This document shows positions 36,532 to 44,628 of a stretch of DNA of 64,000 nt, one piece after another (the first letter of the stretch is position 1; each line of letters opens with the position of its first letter). The notes under the pieces were generated by a model. It saw only the letters and a program-made list of their open reading frames with translations. It was not told the origin of the DNA and searched no databases. Location of the stretch: NCBI GenBank assembly GCA_965116715.1, contig OZ220724.1, positions 1,612,001 to 1,676,000 on the forward strand, read 5' to 3'. A program made the translations under genes and the position numbers. Source of the stretch: Poriferisodalis sp965116715 (lineage in GTDB: Bacteria > Actinomycetota > Acidimicrobiia > Acidimicrobiales > Poriferisodalaceae).

Positions 36532-37254
36532 ATGAGCGTCTGGGAGTACATCGTCGCTGCACTGTTCATCGCTGCGGGCGCGGGCATCCAAGCGTGCATC
36601 GGCATCGGCATGGGGCTCATCGCAGGGCCGGTGCTGGTGACCATCGAGCCCACGGCCGTGCCGGGGTCGATGCTGATCATCGCTTCGGGCATCAACCTGC
36701 GAAATGCCGTCATCGACCGTCCCGCACTTCGTACGGGCCCGCTGGGTCGGCAGCTGATGACTGCCCCGATCGGTATGGCGGCAGGCATCACGCTGTGGTG
36801 GGCGATGGACGAGCGCGCCCTGGCAATCGCCGTGAGCCTGTTCGTGCTGCTCTCCGTGGGCGTGCAAGCCGCCGGCGTCCGGCCTCCCGAGGGAACCCTG
36901 GCCGATTACGCCGCTGGGGCCGGCACAGCCTTCTCGTCTTCGGTAGCAGCCATTCCGGGACCGGTGTATGCGATCTTCGCCAACCACTGGAGACCGTCGC
37001 AGATGCGGTCCACGATGGCGACCTACATGCTGGTGGTGGCCCCGGTGATCATCGGCGTCCAGGCACTGATCGGCGGGTTCGGTTTGCGCCAGCTGTGGAT
37101 CGGGCTGGGCCTGCTGCCTGCGGTCGCTCTGGGGCTGCCGCTCGGGTGGTGGCTGCGGCCCCGCCTCGCCGGACACCGATTTCGGATGATCGTGCTGTCG
37201 GTTGCTGCCACCAGCGCCACCGTCGTGCTCATCCGCCAGCTCGTCAGCGCCTGA
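36532..37254 (+). CDS. TauE/SafE-family sulfite/organosulfur exporter
   Basis: A 240-residue integral membrane protein of the TauE/SafE (DUF81) family. It has about seven to eight hydrophobic segments and the glycine-rich half-repeat GAGIQACIGIGMGLIAGPVL near the start, mirrored by GAGTAFSSSVAAIPGPVYAI in the second half. Family members export sulfite, sulfoacetate or related anions in taurine and sulfonate breakdown. No sulfonate-cleaving enzyme lies next to it here, so cargo is unassigned. The start is 73 bases after the acyl-CoA dehydrogenase stop. Confidence 0.87.
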   Translation: MSVWEYIVAALFIAAGAGIQACIGIGMGLIAGPVLVTIEPTAVPGSMLIIASGINLRNAVIDRPALRTGPLGRQLMTAPIGMAAGITLWWAMDERALAIAVSLFVLLSVGVQAAGVRPPEGTLADYAAGAGTAFSSSVAAIPGPVYAIFANHWRPSQMRSTMATYMLVVAPVIIGVQALIGGFGLRQLWIGLGLLPAVALGLPLGWWLRPRLAGHRFRMIVLSVAATSATVVLIRQLVSA

Positions 37255-37308
37255 GGCCGCCTGCGCCGGGTCGCCGTTGCTGCCGTTCGGATCGGGCACA
37301 ATGACACC

Positions 37309-37491
37309 ATGGCTGCAGCGGAGCGCCCCAAACTCCTGCTGAGGGAGTACCCGCCTCGGCCCATGACCGATGTGGAGCGAGGCGAGGAATTGGCGAGCCT
37401 GCTGCGTCTCGCCATGCACTTGCCAAGGCACAGTTCGCCCAAGCTCGAATACCCGGTCTTCAGGAGCCGGTGTGAGCGTTCAGCCCACTGA
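37309..37491 (+). CDS. Small protein paired with a nucleotidyltransferase (possible antitoxin)
   Basis: A 60-residue, proline- and arginine-rich small protein (MAAAERPKLLLREYPPRPMT, then DVERGEELASLLRLAMHLPR). Its 3' end overlaps the following nucleotidyltransferase by 20 bases in another frame, a layout typical of toxin-antitoxin and other tightly coupled pairs. I do not recognise the family. The overlap and small size are the only grounds for calling it a partner. Confidence 0.5.
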   Translation: MAAAERPKLLLREYPPRPMTDVERGEELASLLRLAMHLPRHSSPKLEYPVFRSRCERSAH

Positions 37492-38089
37492 GGTACTCGC
37501 TCCAGACATTCTGGGCCTCATCAAGCGGTTGTATGAATCGCTCGAGCGATCCGGCGTGCCGTATGCCTTTGGCGGCGCGCTGGCGTTGGCGTGGTGCATC
37601 CCCGAGCCGCGGTCGACAAGAGATGTGGACGTCAACATCTTCATTGATGCCGAGACAGCAGAGATCGCGCTCGCCGCGCTGCCACCCGACATCGTCGCCA
37701 CCGAGACCGAAGAGTCCGAATTGCGGAAGCATGGCCAGACCCGCCTGATGCGGGACACGATCCCGGTTGACATCTTCCTGACGAACGATCCGTTTCACAG
37801 CGAGGTGGCAACGCGCGTTGTCCGGCGACCGTTCCTGGGTGAGCAGATGCCGTTCCTGTGCTGCTCAGATCTCGCGGTCTTCAAGGCATTCTTCGACCGA
37901 CCGAAGGACTGGTTCGACCTCGGCGAGATGTTCGAAGCACGCTCGATCGACTTGGCAGAGATGACGGCGCTCGTGGGCGAACTGCTGGAGGACGACGACG
38001 ACTACCGCATCACCGAGCTTCGCAAGGCGCACGACATCGGCGAGCGCACCCGGCGTCGCCGAGCAGCGAGCGGCCAGCCGGACGCCTGA
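37472..38089 (+). CDS. AbiEii/MNT-like nucleotidyltransferase
   Basis: A 205-residue protein with a nucleotidyltransferase core: YAFGGALALAWCI followed by STRDVDVNIFID (GG...DxD metal-binding pair) and PVDIFLTNDPFH with the third acidic position. This resembles AbiEii-type toxins and other nucleotidyltransferase-superfamily members that act in type IV toxin-antitoxin or abortive infection. Helical C terminus ends in an arginine-rich tail. GTG at 37472 has AGGAG five bases upstream. Together with the overlapping 60-residue gene it forms a candidate toxin-antitoxin pair. Confidence 0.72.
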   Translation: MSVQPTEVLAPDILGLIKRLYESLERSGVPYAFGGALALAWCIPEPRSTRDVDVNIFIDAETAEIALAALPPDIVATETEESELRKHGQTRLMRDTIPVDIFLTNDPFHSEVATRVVRRPFLGEQMPFLCCSDLAVFKAFFDRPKDWFDLGEMFEARSIDLAEMTALVGELLEDDDDYRITELRKAHDIGERTRRRRAASGQPDA

Positions 38090-38160
38090 TCGCTGCGCAA
38101 CTGGAGTGAATACGGGAACTGGCGCGTACCGCCAGGTGGTCTACCGTCGTCGTGAGTACT

Positions 38161-39387
38161 TCAGGACCAGGGGTCGTCGGGGCCGGCGGGCGGCTTGGGG
38201 GCCGGCGTCGTGGCCTGGGCGATGACCTGAGCGGCGGCGGCCACGCCAGAGCTGCCCACCGGCGCATCGATGGCCGCCAGCGTGGCTTCGATGGTGCCGA
38301 GCGTGCCGAGCAGCATCGGCGGGTTCAGGTGGCCCATGTGACCGATGCGGAACTCGGCGTCGGCGTAGCCCGTGATGCTGAGCCCCAGCGTGAGGCCTGC
38401 CTCGGATTCGCATGTGGCGCGCAGCTGCTGGGCGGACACCTCGCCGGTGCGGATCATCGTGACCGAATTCGACCGATGGGCAGGATTCACCACGTTCAGC
38501 TCGAGCCCACCCGGAGCCGACCACGCGTCGACGGCTGCGTGGATGGCGCTCGCCATCACACGATGGCGCTCCCACACGTTCTCGAGGCCCTCTTCGTCGA
38601 TCATGTCGAGCGCTTCCGCCAGGCCCCACAGGTGCTGGACAGGCGGCGTGCCGCAGAAGATCCAGTAGTGCGCATCGGGATCGGTGCGCCTCGTCCAGTC
38701 CCAGTACGCGGTGCGCAGATCAGCGCGCTGGTGCGCGTCCCACGCCTTGGGGCCGACCCACACCATGCCCAGGCCCGGCGGCACCATCAGGCCTTTCTGG
38801 CTGCCGGACACGGTGACGTCCACACCCCACGCGTCCATCTCGAAGGGTTCGCACCCCAGCGAGGCCACGCAATCGGCCATCAGCAGCGCAGGGTGGTCCG
38901 CATCGTCCATGGCACGGCGAATCGCGGCGATGTCGTTGCGCACCGATGACGCTGTGTCGGTCTGCGCAACGAGCACGGCGGCGAACTCCCGCGCGGCGTC
39001 GGCCTGCAACCGGTCGGTGACGGCCTCTGGCGCGATCGCCGCTCGATCTGCGGCGTGCAGCACCTCGAACTTGACACCGCTCATCGCGGCCATCTCGGCC
39101 CAGTTCGTGGCGAAGTGGCCCACTTCCAGCACGAGCACCTTGTCGCCGCGAGAGAGCGTGTTGGTGATGGCCATCTCCCAGGCACCGTGGCCGTTGGAGA
39201 TGGCAATGTAGGCGCGGCTCTCGGTCCGAGCGATGGCAGGCAGCCGCTCCAGCAGCGAGTAGGTGAGATCCACCACCTCGCCCTCATAGATGTTGGGGAT
39301 CGGCCGACGCATCGCATTCAGCACCCGATCGGGAATGACCGACGGGCCGGGAATCATGACCAGCGGCCGGCCGTATCGCAGCGACAT
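38161..39387 (-). CDS. Class V aminotransferase (alanine/serine-glyoxylate type)
   Basis: A 408-residue PLP enzyme of the class V fold, most like alanine-glyoxylate or serine-glyoxylate aminotransferase. It starts MSLRYGRPLVMIPGPSVIPD, carries SNGHGAWEMAI near the cofactor phosphate, LMADCVASLGCEPFEMDAWG, and K198 in VSGSQKGLMVPPGLG as predicted Schiff-base lysine. The C-terminal EFRIGHMGHLNPPM matches the family. ATG at 39387 is supported by GGAGGGAG six bases upstream. Likely feeds glyoxylate to glycine; serine or alanine as donor is undecided. Confidence 0.9.
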   Translation of the reverse strand: MSLRYGRPLVMIPGPSVIPDRVLNAMRRPIPNIYEGEVVDLTYSLLERLPAIARTESRAYIAISNGHGAWEMAITNTLSRGDKVLVLEVGHFATNWAEMAAMSGVKFEVLHAADRAAIAPEAVTDRLQADAAREFAAVLVAQTDTASSVRNDIAAIRRAMDDADHPALLMADCVASLGCEPFEMDAWGVDVTVSGSQKGLMVPPGLGMVWVGPKAWDAHQRADLRTAYWDWTRRTDPDAHYWIFCGTPPVQHLWGLAEALDMIDEEGLENVWERHRVMASAIHAAVDAWSAPGGLELNVVNPAHRSNSVTMIRTGEVSAQQLRATCESEAGLTLGLSITGYADAEFRIGHMGHLNPPMLLGTLGTIEATLAAIDAPVGSSGVAAAAQVIAQATTPAPKPPAGPDDPWS

Positions 39388-39533
39388 TGCAACTCCCTCC
39401 GGCAGCCGCACCTGCCAGCGCCCTGCCAAACGCCATCAGCCTAAGGAGGCTGAGCCCCGGGTCGGAGCGTACGCGTAGGCTGCGCTGAGGCGTTCGTGCC
39501 GGACGCGCCAGCGCACACACGGGGGTATTCGAG

Positions 39534-40754
39534 GTGAGCAGCGACGCACTCATCCATCCGTTCTCGGTGCTCAGCCACGACGAGAACACCTACATCAACA
39601 TCGTTTCCGGCGAAGGCGTCGTGCTGCGCGACGCTGCGGGCAATGAGTACATCGACGCGCTCGCCAGCTTGTGGCTCTGCCAGATCGGTCACGGCAATCG
39701 CACCGTCATCGACGCGATCACGGCGCAGCTCGACCGGCTGCAGACCTACAACACCTTCGAGCCGTTCTCCAACGGACCCGCCGTCGAAGTGGCGGAGATG
39801 ATCCGTGCGCGCTCGCAGCACCCCGATGGCCGCGTCTTCCTGGGCTGCTCGGGATCCGAGGCCGTCGACACCGTGCTGAAGTTCGCGCGGCGCATTCACC
39901 AGCTGCGCGGCGATGCGGACCGGCAGATCATCGTGCGGCGCACCGGCGGCTACCACGGCGTGAACGTGGGCGGCACCAGCGTGCAGGGTCTCGAGCCGAT
40001 CCGGGACGGCTGGGGCGACCTGCTGCCGCACGTCGTCGAGATTCCCAACGACGACGTCGAGCCGGCTGCGCAGCTGTTCGCCGAGCAGGGCGAGCGCATC
40101 GCGGCGGTCATCAGCGAGCCGATCCAAGGCGCCGGCGGCGTGATCCCGCCGCCGCCGGGCTACTTCGAGGGCCTGCGCCGACTGTGTGACGAGCACGGCG
40201 CACTGCTCATCTTCGACGAGGTCATCTGCGGATTCGGCCGCACCGGAAGCTGGTTCGGCGGCCAGACCTTCGGCGTGGTCCCCGACATGTTCACCTTCGC
40301 GAAGGGCGTGACCTCGGGCTACATCCCGCTGTCCGGCGTGGTGGTGTCACGCGAGATCGCAGACACGCTCGAAGCCGACGAGAACAAGTTCATGCACGGC
40401 TACACCTACTCGGGCCACCCCACGGCGTGTGCGGCGGGCGTGGCCAACATCGGCGTCATCGAGTCCGAGGGGCTGGTGGAGCGGGCCAATCACATCGGCG
40501 ACCGGATGGAAGAGGGATTCCTGGCGCTGCAAGGCGACGGCATGATCGACAGCTACCGGGGGCTCGGCGGCATCTGGGCGTGCGATCTGGGCCGGGATGC
40601 CACCGAGGCACGCGAGGCGTTCCTCAAGCGGGGCGTGATCTCGCGCCCGATCGGCAACGCGCTCGGGTTCTGCCCGCCGCTCATCATCACCGATGACGAG
40701 ATCGGGCAGATGTTCGACCGGCTCGACGACGCACTGCGCGCCACGGCGCCCTAG
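39534..40754 (+). CDS. Class III aminotransferase (omega-amino-acid type)
   Basis: A 406-residue class III aminotransferase. LGCSGSEAVDTVLKFARR binds PLP phosphate, EPIQGAGGVIPPPPGYF and DEVICGFGRTG follow, and K257 in FTFAKGVTSGYIPLSG is the predicted PLP lysine. The DEVICGFGRTG and SGYIPLSG form is typical of beta-alanine, taurine or putrescine:pyruvate aminotransferases. GTG start. It is divergent from the class V aminotransferase, with 146 bases between. It heads a three-gene same-strand run with an NTF2-like protein and an amidohydrolase. Confidence 0.9.
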   Translation: MSSDALIHPFSVLSHDENTYINIVSGEGVVLRDAAGNEYIDALASLWLCQIGHGNRTVIDAITAQLDRLQTYNTFEPFSNGPAVEVAEMIRARSQHPDGRVFLGCSGSEAVDTVLKFARRIHQLRGDADRQIIVRRTGGYHGVNVGGTSVQGLEPIRDGWGDLLPHVVEIPNDDVEPAAQLFAEQGERIAAVISEPIQGAGGVIPPPPGYFEGLRRLCDEHGALLIFDEVICGFGRTGSWFGGQTFGVVPDMFTFAKGVTSGYIPLSGVVVSREIADTLEADENKFMHGYTYSGHPTACAAGVANIGVIESEGLVERANHIGDRMEEGFLALQGDGMIDSYRGLGGIWACDLGRDATEAREAFLKRGVISRPIGNALGFCPPLIITDDEIGQMFDRLDDALRATAP

Positions 40755-40786
40755 GTCGCGTCCGACATCGCTTCCCAACAGGAGGA

Positions 40787-41224
40787 ATGACCACCATGCA
40801 GAGTGCAGAGACGCGGGCCTTGATGGAGCGCTATTACGCGGCGCTGACCACCGCAGACCGGGACACCATGCTCGAGTGCCTCGACCCCGAGGTCACCTGG
40901 GTGCTGCCCGAAACCGCCGCGCAGGGCAACGCTGTCGACACGATGACGGGCGCAAAAGAGGTGGTGGAGGCCTTGGGAGGCCGAGTGGTCAGGCAGACCT
41001 TCGACATCTCCCAGCCGATCAGCCTGGAAGTCCGCAGGATGATCGTTGACGGCGGTACCGCGGTAGTGCAGCAGCGGCTGACCGCCACCGCCAAGGCCAC
41101 CGGTCGTGAGTACGACAACCAGTACTGCTGGGTGTACGACTGCCGCGACGGCCTGATCGCCCATATGGAGGAATACACCGACACGCTCTATGCAGCTCAA
41201 CGGATGGGATGGGACCTCACATGA
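40787..41224 (+). CDS. SnoaL/NTF2-like protein
   Basis: A 145-residue protein with the SnoaL/ketosteroid-isomerase-like cone fold: ALMERYYAALTTADRDTMLE at the N terminus, then DPEVTWVLPE, and a beta-rich second half ending YDNQYCWVYDCRDGLIAHME. Such proteins serve as small isomerases, hydrolases or binding partners. A clear AGGAGG precedes the start. Its stop overlaps the start of the amidohydrolase gene (ATGA), so they are made together. No substrate can be given. Confidence 0.85.
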   Translation: MTTMQSAETRALMERYYAALTTADRDTMLECLDPEVTWVLPETAAQGNAVDTMTGAKEVVEALGGRVVRQTFDISQPISLEVRRMIVDGGTAVVQQRLTATAKATGREYDNQYCWVYDCRDGLIAHMEEYTDTLYAAQRMGWDLT

Positions 41225-42918
41225 GCACCTACGACATTGTCATCAAGGATGGGATGATCTTCGACGGCACCGGCGCGCCCAGGGTGCGCGGCGACGTCGG
41301 CATCGCCGGCGGGCGCATCGCCGCGGTGGGCCGGGTCGATGCCCGGGAGGGCGCCAAGGTCATCGACGCCTCTGGCATGCACATCGCGCCCGGTTTCGTC
41401 GACCTGCACACGCACTACGACGCACAGGTCTTCTGGGACCCGTACTGCACGCTGTCGGGCTGGCACGGCATCACCTCGGTGGCCATCGGCAACTGCGGCT
41501 TCGGCTTCGCACCGGTCGACCCCGACATGCGCGAGTACGCCATGCGGTCCATGACCCGTGTGGAGGCCATCCCGTATGAGTCGATGCGCCAGGGCATGCC
41601 GTGGGACTGGGTGACCTTCCCGGAGTATCTGGACAGCCTCGATCGCACGCCCAAGGCGCTGAACATCCTGCCGTACGTGCCGATCGGCCCGATGCTGGTG
41701 ATGGTGCTGGGTCTCGATGATGCGAAGTCGGGGCGGCTGCCCACCGAAGGCGAGCACGAGATGCTGGCCAAGCTGGTGCACGAGGCCATGGACGCCGGCG
41801 GCTGCGGCTGGTCAGCCCAGCGGCTGCCTCCGACCGGTCCGGCTGCGGTGCAGCGCGACTGGGACGGCACGCCGATGCCAACCGACATGATGAACGACGA
41901 GACCGCCCGGGTGCTGGCCCGCGTGCTGGCCGAGCGCAACGAGGGCGTCGTGCAGATGACGCTCACCAGCGGCAACGTCGCCCACGACATGGGGCACCTC
42001 GAGGAGATCGCATCGATCAGCGGCCGGCCGCTGCTGCACAACGTGGTGCAGGCATTCGAGGACAAGCCCAACATCCACCAGCGCCAGATCGAGTGGCTGG
42101 AGCGCTGCCGCGAGCAGGGCGTGCCGGTGTACGGCCAAGGCGTCACCAGCGACGCCGGGTTCACCTTCACGCTCGAGGACTGGAACCTCTACGACGACTC
42201 CGAGGCCTGGATGGAGGCCTGCATGGGCGACAAGGCCGAGCGCTTGGCCAAGATGGCTGATCCTGAGCGCCGCCAGGCACTCAAGGACACGATGCCTCGC
42301 ACGGCCACCGCAGGCATCGAGACCGTGACCATCCTGTCCCCGCGCAGCGAATCGACCGAGCAGTACCGGGAGATGTCCGTGGGCCAGGCGGCCGAGCTCG
42401 CCGGCAAGCACCCGGTGGATCTCATGCTCGATGTCGCCGTGACAGACGGTCTGGACACCTTGTTCTTCGTGGCGCCGCCGCAGGGCAACTCAGAGCTGCT
42501 GCGCGACGTGGTGCAGTACCCGCACATGCTGTTCGGCGTCTCCGACGGCGGGGCGCACACGAAGTTCCTCACGGCAGGGCGTTACCCCACCGAGACGCTG
42601 TCCGAGCAGGTGCGAGAGAATCAGTGGGTCACCTACGAGGAAGCCCACCGGCGGCTGGCGGCGCTTCCCGCCCAGCTCGCGGGATTCCGTGACCGCGGCC
42701 TGATCCGCCATGGCGGTCCTGCCGATGTGGTGGTGTACGACCCGGAGAACCTGGCGGTCGGGCCGAACGAGGTGGTGCACGACCTGCCCGGCGGCGAATG
42801 GCGCCGCATCCAGAAGGCCAGCGGCTACCGCAGCGTCATCGTGAACGGCGCCGAGACCATCTCCGAGGACACCCAGACCGAGACCTACAGCGGCCAGCTC
42901 CTCCGCCACGGCGGCTGA
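41221..42918 (+). CDS. Amidohydrolase, N-acyl-D-amino-acid deacylase-like
   Basis: A 565-residue metal-dependent amidohydrolase. It starts YDIVIKDGMIFDGTGAPRVR, has the metal-binding HTHYDAQ in GFVDLHTHYDAQVFWD and the C-terminal catalytic aspartate region SDGGAHTKFL. The fold and length suit the D-aminoacylase/dihydroorotase-like branch. A composite small beta domain is formed by both termini (VVVYDPENLAVGPNE near the end). It is coupled to the NTF2-like gene by an ATGA overlap. Real substrates of this branch vary widely, so D-amino-acid specificity is not claimed. Confidence 0.88.
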   Translation: MSTYDIVIKDGMIFDGTGAPRVRGDVGIAGGRIAAVGRVDAREGAKVIDASGMHIAPGFVDLHTHYDAQVFWDPYCTLSGWHGITSVAIGNCGFGFAPVDPDMREYAMRSMTRVEAIPYESMRQGMPWDWVTFPEYLDSLDRTPKALNILPYVPIGPMLVMVLGLDDAKSGRLPTEGEHEMLAKLVHEAMDAGGCGWSAQRLPPTGPAAVQRDWDGTPMPTDMMNDETARVLARVLAERNEGVVQMTLTSGNVAHDMGHLEEIASISGRPLLHNVVQAFEDKPNIHQRQIEWLERCREQGVPVYGQGVTSDAGFTFTLEDWNLYDDSEAWMEACMGDKAERLAKMADPERRQALKDTMPRTATAGIETVTILSPRSESTEQYREMSVGQAAELAGKHPVDLMLDVAVTDGLDTLFFVAPPQGNSELLRDVVQYPHMLFGVSDGGAHTKFLTAGRYPTETLSEQVRENQWVTYEEAHRRLAALPAQLAGFRDRGLIRHGGPADVVVYDPENLAVGPNEVVHDLPGGEWRRIQKASGYRSVIVNGAETISEDTQTETYSGQLLRHGG

Positions 42919-43075
42919 CGGCCCCGGCGGGAACTCACCTTGCGCCGCGGCCCCGAGTGGCGGCGCCGCTACATTGATGTCACATCCCTCGGCCATCATG
43001 GCTCACAGAATCCGCAACCAAGAAGGGGCGAGTCAGCGTGAGTCAGCACGCTTGGCATGGAGACAGGGCAGACCG

Positions 43076-43282
43076 ATGAGCGACCCAAACACTCAGTACG
43101 ACGACGCTGACGTGATCGTGCTGAACGACGACGAGATTCGCGTCGCCGTCGAGAACGCTCTCGCTGAAGCCGACTGCACATGGGAAGAACTTCAGGCACA
43201 GGCGGCGGAGGGGTGCTTCGTTAGTGAACGCGCCCGCCGCACATGGTTCATCGTCTCCACCTTTGAGCCGTCGGCCGCTTGA
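43076..43282 (+). CDS. Small acidic protein of unknown function
   Basis: A 68-residue acidic protein (MSDPNTQYDDADVIVLNDDE) with a helical tail (WEELQAQAAEGCFVSERARR). I do not recognise a family. It overlaps the next gene by up to 59 bases, depending on that gene's start, suggesting a coupled pair. A longer frame starts at 42974 but has no clear ribosome site. Base composition here is less GC-rich than in the flanking metabolic genes. Confidence 0.55.
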   Translation: MSDPNTQYDDADVIVLNDDEIRVAVENALAEADCTWEELQAQAAEGCFVSERARRTWFIVSTFEPSAA

Positions 43283-43940
43283 CCTGAGGAGACAGGCCAA
43301 GAGCTTCGCGGACGAGCTGTCCGCGACGCTCAACGGCACTGTGACTGACGGCATCCGCCTCGTCGTCGTGATGGCTGCCTCGGGACAGGCCGTGATCGGC
43401 TATCAGCTGAACAAGAGCGATTTATACGGCGCAGACATCGATCTGACGCTCTCACTGTCGCCGGCTCGACTCCGACTGCGCTTGCATCACACACTTGTGC
43501 TCGACGAGTCGAATCAGCACCTCACAACGGACAAGAGCACCTACACATTGGTGACCGCCGACGACGATGTCGCTGTACTCACCTACGACTACGTCCGAGA
43601 CCCGCCCAACAAGTATCCGGAGGCGCACCTCCACATCGACGGTGATGCACCGGGCCTCCAGCGATTGCTCAGTTTGAGTGGACGTGCCAAGAAGCGCCCG
43701 GTGGCCCTCCACTTGCCAGTCGGCGGGCGCCGATACCGGCCGAGCCTCGAAGACCTGATTGAGTTCTGCATTCTCGAAGACCTCGTCACGCCACGCCCTG
43801 ACTGGCAGAGCGCGCTTGAAGCATCGCGAGACCGGTTCCACACTCAGCAACTGCGCGCTGCAGTACGACGCAAGCCAGATGAAGCGGCGAGCGTCCTACG
43901 CGACATCGGGTGGACAGCTTCCACGCCAAGCGACACGTAG
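43224..43940 (+). CDS. Unknown protein coupled to the 68-residue gene
   Basis: Up to 238 residues, of unknown function. The middle part is beta-rich (LRLHHTLVLDESNQHLTTDK), and a conserved-looking segment is EAHLHIDGDAPGLQRLLSLS followed by ALHLPVGGRRYRPSLEDLIE, then a helical end. The acidic partner upstream and the compact two-gene overlap recall toxin-antitoxin or host-defence accessory modules, but I see no catalytic motif. GTG at 43224 is taken; a TTG near the previous stop is a likely alternative. Confidence 0.6.
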   Translation: MNAPAAHGSSSPPLSRRPLDLRRQAKSFADELSATLNGTVTDGIRLVVVMAASGQAVIGYQLNKSDLYGADIDLTLSLSPARLRLRLHHTLVLDESNQHLTTDKSTYTLVTADDDVAVLTYDYVRDPPNKYPEAHLHIDGDAPGLQRLLSLSGRAKKRPVALHLPVGGRRYRPSLEDLIEFCILEDLVTPRPDWQSALEASRDRFHTQQLRAAVRRKPDEAASVLRDIGWTASTPSDT

Positions 43941-43949
43941 CTTCCGGGC

Positions 43950-44543
43950 ATGAGCGCTGAAGGCTATTCGCTCGAAGAGCGAGGCGAGCGAACCCGCGTG
44001 AACGTAGGTGGCCGCATGCGGCGTCCCTGCGGTACTTGGGCAGCATTCCAACGTCACCGGAACCACGGCGAGGACCCTTGTCCGGCATGCATTGAGGCGA
44101 CGAGCCGCTGGAAAAAGTACGAAGCAGCGCGCAAGCAGTACAAGCGTCAACGAAGGGTCGGTGTATCAATATCCGAGCTCGGTCGACTCAATCAGAGACG
44201 GCTCGCACTCGAACTCGAATATCGGTCGATGGAGACGTCAGCCGATACGCCGCAGCCGCCAGACCGTCGCTGGAAGGTCTATCGACTCACATTCGAGAAC
44301 GGCCAGCAATACGTGGGGATCACGAGCCGGCTCGTTGGAATCAGAGTCGCTGAGCATGTCTCTGGCGGCGAGCGGCTGACCGGTAGCTCGAAGGCGATGA
44401 GCAAGCTCGTGGCCGCGGGCGTCGACTATGGATACGAGACACTCGCTGCAGGCTTGACGGAGAGCGAGGCTGAAGAACTCGAGTACGAAGAGATCGCCCA
44501 ACTAAGCGTTCCTCTCAACATTCACAAGAGGCACGACGCATGA
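43950..44543 (+). CDS. GIY-YIG nuclease-like protein with N-terminal Cys motif
   Basis: A 197-residue protein with two parts. The N-terminal part contains RPCGTWAAFQRHRNHGEDPC followed by PAC, a C-x18-C-x2-C motif seen in small zinc-binding proteins common in actinophages. From about residue 108, WKVYRLTFENGQQYVGIT fits the GIY-YIG start (VYR...YVG), with a conserved R and H in RVAEHVSGG, the Glu in ESEAEELEYEEIA, and a final asparagine in VPLNIHK. This supports a GIY-YIG endonuclease. The combination and lower GC suggest phage or mobile origin. Confidence 0.72.
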   Translation: MSAEGYSLEERGERTRVNVGGRMRRPCGTWAAFQRHRNHGEDPCPACIEATSRWKKYEAARKQYKRQRRVGVSISELGRLNQRRLALELEYRSMETSADTPQPPDRRWKVYRLTFENGQQYVGITSRLVGIRVAEHVSGGERLTGSSKAMSKLVAAGVDYGYETLAAGLTESEAEELEYEEIAQLSVPLNIHKRHDA

Positions 44544-44628
44544 ACGCAACGGGGCCGAGTGGCGACATCGCCCGAATGCAAGACTGACAGCGCCGAAGTG
44601 GAGCGGCACCTACTGCGAAGGGGGATCC

